From positions 1,804,381 through 1,816,201 of the forward strand of contig PJRA01000509.1 of the NCBI GenBank assembly GCA_016987375.1: DNA of 11,821 nucleotides. Reading direction: 5' to 3'. Both the position numbers and the translations under genes were made by a program. Every line of letters begins with the position of its first letter. The stretch's first letter is position 1. The notes under the pieces are model-generated. The model had not been told where the DNA came from. It worked only from the letters and a program-made list of their open reading frames with translations, and ran no database searches. This document shows positions 8,951 to 11,821 of the stretch, piece after piece. This stretch comes from Brachionus koreanus (Eukaryota > Rotifera > Eurotatoria > Ploima > Brachionidae).

Positions 8951-9169
8951 AAATTATTCTATATTTGTCTTTTAATTAACTTACCTATTATGTTATTGGC
9001 ATTAAAGGAATAAATAATTATTTTTATTCTTAAAAAAAAAATAAATATTTTTAAAAAGTTCTAAAATTTAAAAATTTTTGTTTGTTAAAATTGAGAAAAT
9101 TTAGTTGAGGTAACATCGGTATAGCATTGTATAGGAGCGCAAAAATCACACTTTGTCGCTGAGAACATA

Positions 9170-9216
9170 ATTTAAATTCAAATTAATAATTTGAATAAAT
9201 TAATTTGAATTTAAAT
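9170..9216. repeat. 18-bp perfect inverted repeat with 11-base loop
   Basis: ATTTAAATTCAAATTAAT at 9170-9187 is followed after 11 bases by its exact reverse complement, ATTAATTTGAATTTAAAT, at 9199-9216. An uninterrupted 18-bp arm is unlikely by chance even in AT-rich DNA. It could extrude as a cruciform or be a palindromic core of a small inverted-repeat element. It lies 241 bases beyond the stop of copy 3. Confidence 0.75.
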
Positions 9217-9775
9217 AAAAATGTATTTTTTTTTTGGATATTCAGAAATTTATATTGAACTACAGGATACCTTATACCAAAAAGTAATTTCAAAGAACAA
9301 TTAAGATAAATATTCTTAAATTTTTAAAATTTATACTTGAATTGCAATTATATAAGTTCACAACATTTTTACAATTATTTCTATTAAGCTTTAAAAAAAA
9401 ACAAATTATAAAAAAATGAAAATATTGTGAATACAATTTCAAGTCCGAATGAGTACAACATTTATAATTGTTGTTTATAAAATCTTACATACAAGATGTG
9501 CTAATAAAAATAAAAATATTCAAATAATAGATAAGAATGCTGTTTTAGACCAGACTTGTGCAAAAGTCATTTTAAAGTCTTTGAGTTGGAAATATTAATT
9601 TTTTCCTAAAGATTATATACCCATAAAATATCTAGAATTACAAGATAATTATTTTTAAGAAGCATTTTATACTTGAGTTCCAGACAGATATGATGTATAT
9701 ATATTTAAAGAATAGATTCATATTAAAGAAATCTATGGTTATTCGACATAAGAACTTCCAATGTTTCTTGTAACT

Positions 9776-9922
9776 TTCGGCTCCCTTAAAGCATAGCGTG
9801 ACCCATTCATTCTAGTCTATCCTAAGTGATAACCTCCACTATCCACACTCCATGTCAATTTTATCTTTTTTCAACTCTTTTTCAACTGTTCTCCTCCATA
9901 TTATCTTTGGTATCTTATTATT
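9776..9922 (-). pseudogene. remnant of non-LTR retrotransposon (LINE) ORF C-terminus
   Basis: Read on the minus strand from 9922 downward, the frame gives NNKIPKIIWRRTVEKELKK and continues with broken sequence containing RID*NEWVTLCFKGA. The W-R-R-T-x-E-K-E-L-K block, followed 25-30 residues later by (D)RxEW...LC, is the familiar C-terminal tail of many invertebrate LINE reverse transcriptase polyproteins, downstream of the RT domain. Two in-frame TAG stops (after MECG and after RID) show decay. The catalytic RT domain is absent, so this is a truncated, dead fragment. The exact LINE clade cannot be named from the tail alone. Confidence 0.65.
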
Positions 9923-10453
9923 ATGTGAACTCAATTTTATTTAATTTAGAATAGAGAAATTTTCAATCATTTAGTTTACAGCTTAACAAAATAAGCACAC
10001 TTATTTATTGAGCTTTTAAATATCTAGAAGCTCAAAAATACTAAATTTTAATTTCATATCAAGAAAAAAATTTAGAATTATGTTAACTCAATTAATGAAT
10101 TTTAAAGAGCGAAAAATTTCTAAGCAAAAAAAAAGTAATATGTGGAGATAAAGTTTGAGCTTCTATGTCTTGCGACTCAATTTTTTTTCTTTTTTATTTT
10201 AGTTTTTAATTAAATTCTATTAAATGTTTAGTGAAATCTCAGGTAGTTTAGAAGTCTTTTACCTTGTATTCAGACCAATGATGAATAATTTTGACAATTT
10301 TATCTAAAATATAAATAGACAAAATTAAAAATGTTCCAAAACAAAAGAAAATAAAAAAATTATATAATTTTCTATGAATATCATTTTAAAAAACAAACAA
10401 GTCTGAACTTTTTACAAATTTTGAAAGAATTTGGTTAAATCAATGTGATCGAA
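9923..10453. other. AT-rich spacer between mobile-element fragments
   Basis: This stretch is AT-rich, with stops in all frames. No coding remnant, clear repeat or RNA gene is recognisable. The start of the mariner element and its terminal inverted repeat would be expected toward the right end, but I could not identify them. Confidence 0.45.
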
Positions 10454-10880
10454 GTCGTTTTGCTCCTTAAGAAATCAGGCTCCGTCTTTCTCATGACAGA
10501 TTTCCATACTCAACGACGCATTGAAATTTCTTGTAAACTACTTAAAAATTCTCTAAATTAACAGTTTTTCAGTCTGATCATTACTTGTTATGAAAAGTAG
10601 ATTTATTTTCGAAATTATGATAACAGAAATCAATGGTTCGACCAATGCAAACCAGCTCAACTAGTCGTGAAAAGAGGATACTTTGATAAAAAGGTGATGT
10701 TTTGTGTTTGGTAGAATTTTCAAAGGGTAATACACTTTTACCTCGTTGCCAGATGGTCGTGCTCTAAATGCAAAACTTTATATTCGACAATTTGAACGAA
10801 TATATGCTTCACTTCAACAAAAATAGAAGAGCTGAAAGAAATGGTACAAGAGAGAAATCAAAATTTTCGCTAATAAATAG
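10454..10880 (+). pseudogene. decayed mariner-family transposase
   Basis: Plus-strand frames show the order of motifs of mariner transposases. LLKKSGSVF leads to TQRRIEISCKLLKNS, then an ITCYEK*IYF segment where mariner has TGDEKW-IY, then NQWF, KKVMFCVW*NFQ (the VWW box), and after a frameshift PDGRALNAKLYIRQFERIY. Damage is clear: the first catalytic Asp of GDEKW has become Tyr (codon 10589-10591), the following Trp is a TAG stop (10598-10600), the second Trp of the VWW box is another TAG (10712-10714), a further stop lies at about 10555, and one extra base near 10748 shifts the frame. Similarity fades after a TAG at 10824-10826, so the HDNARPH box with the second Asp and the third catalytic residue are not recognisable. 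The element is inactive. Confidence 0.8.
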
Positions 10881-10932
10881 CCAGAGACTTTAGAACATAA
10901 TAATTTGTATTTTGAAGATAGTAGTGTAGTAG

Positions 10933-10938
10933 TTTATT
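10933..10938 (-). terminator. candidate poly(A) signal of the LINE remnant
   Basis: TTTATT on the plus strand is AATAAA on the minus strand and lies about 36 bases past the LINE stop codon, a suitable place for the element's 3' end. Confidence 0.3.
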
Positions 10939-10973
10939 GCAACATAAATAGAATACATAAATCTGACAACAGA

Positions 10974-11394
10974 TTATGTGCAAATAATATTGTGAAAGTT
11001 TTTGTCTATTTTTGCTTTAAAAATATCGCTAGATTGAGCTTCCACTGCATCCACTCTCAACTTATTCCAGCCATTGACTACACGGTTTGTGAAAAAGTTG
11101 TATCGTAGAGCACAATTCTTGATTATCTCTCTTTTAATTTTGTATGAATGGTCTCTTGTATTTTTGCTTGAGAAAGTGAGTGGAGATTGCCACTTGACGT
11201 AATCAATATTATTTTTAAATTTAAACATTTGAATTAAGTCACCTCTCATGCGCCTTTCAGTTAAATTCGTCTACTAGAACCTTTAGTCTGTGACCGTAGT
11301 TTAGATCTTTAAAATCATTAATCGCACGAGTAGCTCTTCGTTGAACAGCCTCTAGAATTATTTTATCTTTCTTTAGATATGGGTAACATACTGC
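10974..11394 (-). pseudogene. C-terminal remnant of a second non-LTR (LINE) reverse transcriptase
   Basis: Minus-strand reading from 11394 gives CYPYLKKDKIILEAVQRRAT, then RAINDFKDLNYGHRLKVL, a break with a one-frame shift near 11260-11275, then LTERRMRGDLIQMFKFKN, and a tail containing YNFFTNRVVNGWNKL and FKAKIDKNF before a TAA at 10974-10976. The series WxPYLKKD..LE.VQRRAT, LxxRRxRGDLIxxFK and FFxNRVVNxWNxLP is typical of the region after the RT domain in CR1/Jockey-like LINEs. An AATAAA on the minus strand (complement of 10933-10938) follows the stop and may be the element's own poly(A) signal. The RT domain proper is missing: the fragment is cut off at its 5' side within about 20 bases of the Tc1-like sequence. 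The shift, the W-to-C change and the truncation make it a pseudogene. It is a different element from the LINE tail at 9776-9922. Confidence 0.75.
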
Positions 11395-11399
11395 AATAG

Positions 11400-11821
11400 T
11401 TTACTATAAATGGGGCATTTAAAGAGATTAGAATAGACCCTACATCTAGCTATCAAAAACTCGCCACTGAATTTAATTCCAAGACCCAAGGGTTTAGAAT
11501 AAGTAAGTATAGTGTAATGAGATTTCTCAAAAAAAAAGGTTAAGAGTCTCATACAGCGCTCAGAAAACGATATAAGTGGTGTAAACAGAGTCTTAATTGG
11601 ACGGTAAATGATTATTCCAGAGTTATCTTCAGTGACGAGTCCAATTTTGATGTCTTTAATCCTAAATCAAGAGTAATAGTAAAAAGGTTAAAAAATCAAA
11701 AGTTCTATCCTAAGTTCTGTATACCAAGGCTACAAAACGGTCAGCTGATATATGGGGATGCATTTCTAACAAAGGCTTTGGTATATGCAACATTTATACA
11801 GGAAGAATTAATCAATTTCTC
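11400..11821 (+). pseudogene. Tc1-like transposase fragment, damaged and cut by the window end
   Basis: The plus-strand frame gives DPTSSYQKLATEFN and ISKYSVMRFLKKKG (the second helix-turn-helix region of Tc1 transposases), then a TAA at 11541-11543, then RYKWCKQSLNWTVNDYSRVI and FSDESNF, whose Asp (11634-11636) is the first residue of the catalytic DDE triad. PKSRV and PRLQNG follow. Near 11749-11753 the frame shifts by about two bases, after which a second frame continues as WGCISNKGFGICNIYTGRI to the window end. The N-terminal first DNA-binding helix block and the 5' inverted repeat are missing; sequence meets the LINE remnant instead. The second Asp and final acidic residue would lie beyond the window. 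A stop, a frameshift and the 5' truncation mean this copy is not active. Confidence 0.8.

Larger units (their letters stand above)
8930..9775. other. 3' flank of copy 3 and AT-rich repeat-bearing spacer
   Basis: No gene is recognisable. The likely poly(A) signal of copy 3 (AATAAA, 8945-8950) is 16 bases after the stop. The stretch then contains a GC-richer patch (about 9110-9165), the perfect inverted repeat at 9170-9216, and two loosely similar segments near 9247-9355 and 9630-9690 that share ordered pieces such as GAAYTACARGATA and TTATACTTGARTT. A sequence at about 9550-9570 (CAGACTTGTGCAAAAGTC) vaguely resembles a DNA-transposon end, but no partner was found. Confidence 0.5.

Noticed and set aside
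9548..9575. DNA-transposon terminal repeat suggested by CAGACTTGTGCAAAAGTC
   Set aside because: No inverted partner or target-site duplication could be found in the window, and the resemblance to known ends is only vague.
10905..11108. Plus-strand open frame of 67 codons
   Set aside because: It is antisense to the LINE remnant, whose minus-strand motifs (FFTNRVVNGWNKL) explain the sequence.

Overview
This window looks like AT-rich nuclear DNA from an invertebrate animal. The genes have short GT-AG introns (mostly 48 to 109 bp), each gene belongs to an animal transporter family, and the flanks hold remnants of mariner, Tc1-like and non-LTR (LINE) elements. Base composition, intron size and the look of the mobile-element remnants suggest a rotifer, but that placement is an inference. 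There are no bacterial-style operons, rRNAs, convincing tRNAs or CRISPR arrays.

The core (about 1.9-8.9 kb) is a tandem cluster of three complete, same-strand paralogues of the SLC52A riboflavin (vitamin B2) transporter family. After splicing they encode 442, 468 and 463 residues, close to the roughly 445-470 residues of vertebrate SLC52A proteins. All splice junctions were placed by reading frame and by alignment between the copies. All three share one phase-1 intron just before the G-[MI]-S-T motif. Copies 2 and 3 share a second intron, copy 2 has a private 1.28-kb intron, and copy 3 has two private introns that isolate a 21-nt microexon. Copy 1 has the simplest structure (one intron) and the most altered N-terminal substrate-pathway motif.

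The left flank (1-1917) is mostly very AT-rich and empty. One minus-strand open segment (about 655-902) reads as a membrane helix followed by a polar tail and could be the last exon of another gene.

The right flank (8930-11821) is a transposon graveyard. In order it holds an 18-bp perfect inverted repeat, the C-terminal tail of a LINE reverse transcriptase (minus), a decayed mariner transposase (plus), the C-terminal part of a second LINE (minus), and a damaged Tc1-like transposase (plus) that runs off the window end. All four have stops or frameshifts or are truncated.

The three transporters probably act at the plasma membrane to import riboflavin for FMN/FAD synthesis. Tandem duplication followed by uneven divergence suggests they have split expression or substrate handling. 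I see no clearly new molecular system; the most notable points are the divergence and intron mosaic within the transporter cluster.
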